This document shows, piece by piece, positions 63,205 to 64,000 of a DNA stretch of 64,000 bases (position 1 is the stretch's first letter; each line of letters opens with the position of its first letter). Origin of the DNA: Pedobacter mendelii. Its GTDB lineage: Bacteria > Bacteroidota > Bacteroidia > Sphingobacteriales > Sphingobacteriaceae. The notes under the pieces are model-generated. The model was not told the DNA's origin, did not search any database, and saw only the letters and a list, made by a program, of their open reading frames with translations. A program made the position numbers and the translations under genes. Location: assembly GCF_014635725.1 (NCBI RefSeq), contig NZ_BMDJ01000003.1:310001-374000 (forward strand). Reading direction: 5' to 3'.

Positions 63205-64000
63205 GTGGTAACTTTTAAAAGATATTTGCTGATGCTTTTCGTTTTGTGCTGTAACCAATTACAGGCACAAAAGGTTGGTCTTGTTTTTAGTGGTGGCGGT
63301 GCAAAAGGTTTAGCACACATTGGTACACTTAAAGCGCTTGAAGAAAACCATATTCCGATAGATTACATTACAGGCACATCAATGGGTGGTATTGTTGGTG
63401 CCATGTATGCCGCAGGCTACTCCCCTGCTCAAATAGAAACAATTGCCACAAGCGATGATTTTCAGAACTGGGTTAATGGACGCTATACAAGTGATTACAC
63501 TTATTTCTTCGAAAAGAATGCACCCAACGCATCCATGCTAACTGCAAAAGTTGCTATTGATACAGGTTTTCATTTCAGCTTTCGCTCGAACCTGATTAAC
63601 GATATTCCTTTAAATTTCGCTTTTTTAGAGCTATTTTCTCAGGCATCTGCAGTTTCAAAAGATAATTTCGATAATCTTTTTGTGCCGTATCGATGCATGG
63701 TGGCCGATGTTCTTTCGCAAAAAAGCATTACTGTAAGTAAAGGTAGTTTAGCCGAAGCCGTGAGGGCAACTATGACCGTTCCTATTGTTTACCGCCCGAT
63801 AAAATTGGATGGTAAATATGTTTTCGATGGTGGTTTATATAATAATTTTCCTGTAGATGTAATGGAGCGAGATTTTAAACCCGATTATGTTATTGGAGCA
63901 AACGTTTCTTCGAAAACTTATAATGAATACCCAAAAAATAATGATGACCGCTTAATGAATCGTTTTCTTGTATTTATGTTTTTATCGAAATCAGATTCTA
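63205..64000 (+). CDS. Patatin-like phospholipase, N-terminal part (3' end outside window)
   Basis: A frame open to the right edge. A GTG at 63205 gives the signal peptide MVTFKRYLLMLFVLCCNQLQ, then the patatin motifs: oxyanion loop FSGGGAKGLAHIG, nucleophile GTSMGGIVG (GxSxG) and the Asp in FDGGLYNNFPVDV. If the ATG at 63232 is used the basic residues of the signal are lost, so GTG is favoured. In Bacteroidota such proteins usually continue with POTRA and an outer-membrane barrel; that part would lie beyond the window. It acts as a lipid acyl hydrolase. Confidence 0.88.
   Translation, partial: MVTFKRYLLMLFVLCCNQLQAQKVGLVFSGGGAKGLAHIGTLKALEENHIPIDYITGTSMGGIVGAMYAAGYSPAQIETIATSDDFQNWVNGRYTSDYTYFFEKNAPNASMLTAKVAIDTGFHFSFRSNLINDIPLNFAFLELFSQASAVSKDNFDNLFVPYRCMVADVLSQKSITVSKGSLAEAVRATMTVPIVYRPIKLDGKYVFDGGLYNNFPVDVMERDFKPDYVIGANVSSKTYNEYPKNNDDRLMNRFLVFMFLSKSDS

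Noticed and set aside
1-64000. CRISPR array, rRNA operon, prophage or transposase
   Set aside because: No regularly spaced direct repeats, no rRNA segments and no integrase, transposase or phage structural gene were seen on either strand.

Overview
The window is AT-rich chromosomal DNA (roughly one third G+C by eye) from a member of the Bacteroidota, most likely Sphingobacteriaceae and Pedobacter-like. The signs are a SusC/SusD pair with an STN-type ECF sigma/FecR control set, several promoters of the form TAnnTTTG, a long (316 aa) NusB, YbbR and DUF3276 proteins, a fused CcoN-CcoO oxidase, and dispersed intergenic repeats. The genus is inferred from gene content, not from a search.

Layout. 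1-7.9 kb: the tail of an M28 peptidase, cytochrome bd oxidase (cydAB), a Tat-type metallo-beta-lactamase-fold protein, two related small proteins, a cysteine desulfurase and a phosphoglucosamine mutase. 8-12.5 kb: methyltransferase-PAP2-ZIP transporter operon, a Uma2-type nuclease, a DUF5522 mini-gene and an MBL-fold nuclease. 12.6-24.5 kb: housekeeping (coaE, ybbR-like, yajC, DUF1573, nusB, leucine dehydrogenase, ABC exporter, DUF3276, serine hydrolase, ychF, HAD phosphatase, mgtE). 24.8 kb: tRNA-Arg(CCG). 25-29 kb: a gene-poor accessory stretch with a PAS/HisKA protein lacking an ATPase domain, a lone receiver, a VOC-monooxygenase gene bounded by inverted motifs that look like a cassette, and a cold-shock-like protein. 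29-37.5 kb: ECF sigma, FecR, SusC, SusD and a TlpA-like thioredoxin. 37.7-45.2 kb: sugar catabolism (GH5 enzyme, LacI regulator, xylA, xylB, alpha-glucan phosphorylase homologue).

45.4-59.8 kb is a coherent low-oxygen respiration block, all on the minus strand. In transcription order it holds a 589-aa protein of unknown function, a PAS histidine kinase, a receiver-CRP/FNR fusion regulator, a stand-alone hydroxyacid-dehydrogenase-like catalytic domain with a Cys-rich tail, hemN, ccoI, ccoS, fused ccoNO, ccoQ, monohaem ccoP, ccoG, fixH and a TauE/SafE-like gene. Kinase and regulator would sense and respond, HemN supplies haem, CcoI copper, and CcoG/H/S maturation. Two CRP/FNR-like palindromes lie upstream of the 589-aa gene and the dehydrogenase-like gene. 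With cydAB at the other end, the window encodes both high-affinity terminal oxidase types.

59.9-64 kb: a small lipoprotein, a coiled-coil protein, a complete M28 peptidase, TspO and the start of a patatin-like phospholipase.

The best leads for something undescribed are the 589-aa Cys-rich protein with the dehydrogenase-like domain in the cbb3 locus, the cassette-like VOC gene, the phosphorylase homologue lacking the cofactor lysine, and the ~100-bp intergenic repeat family seen four times.
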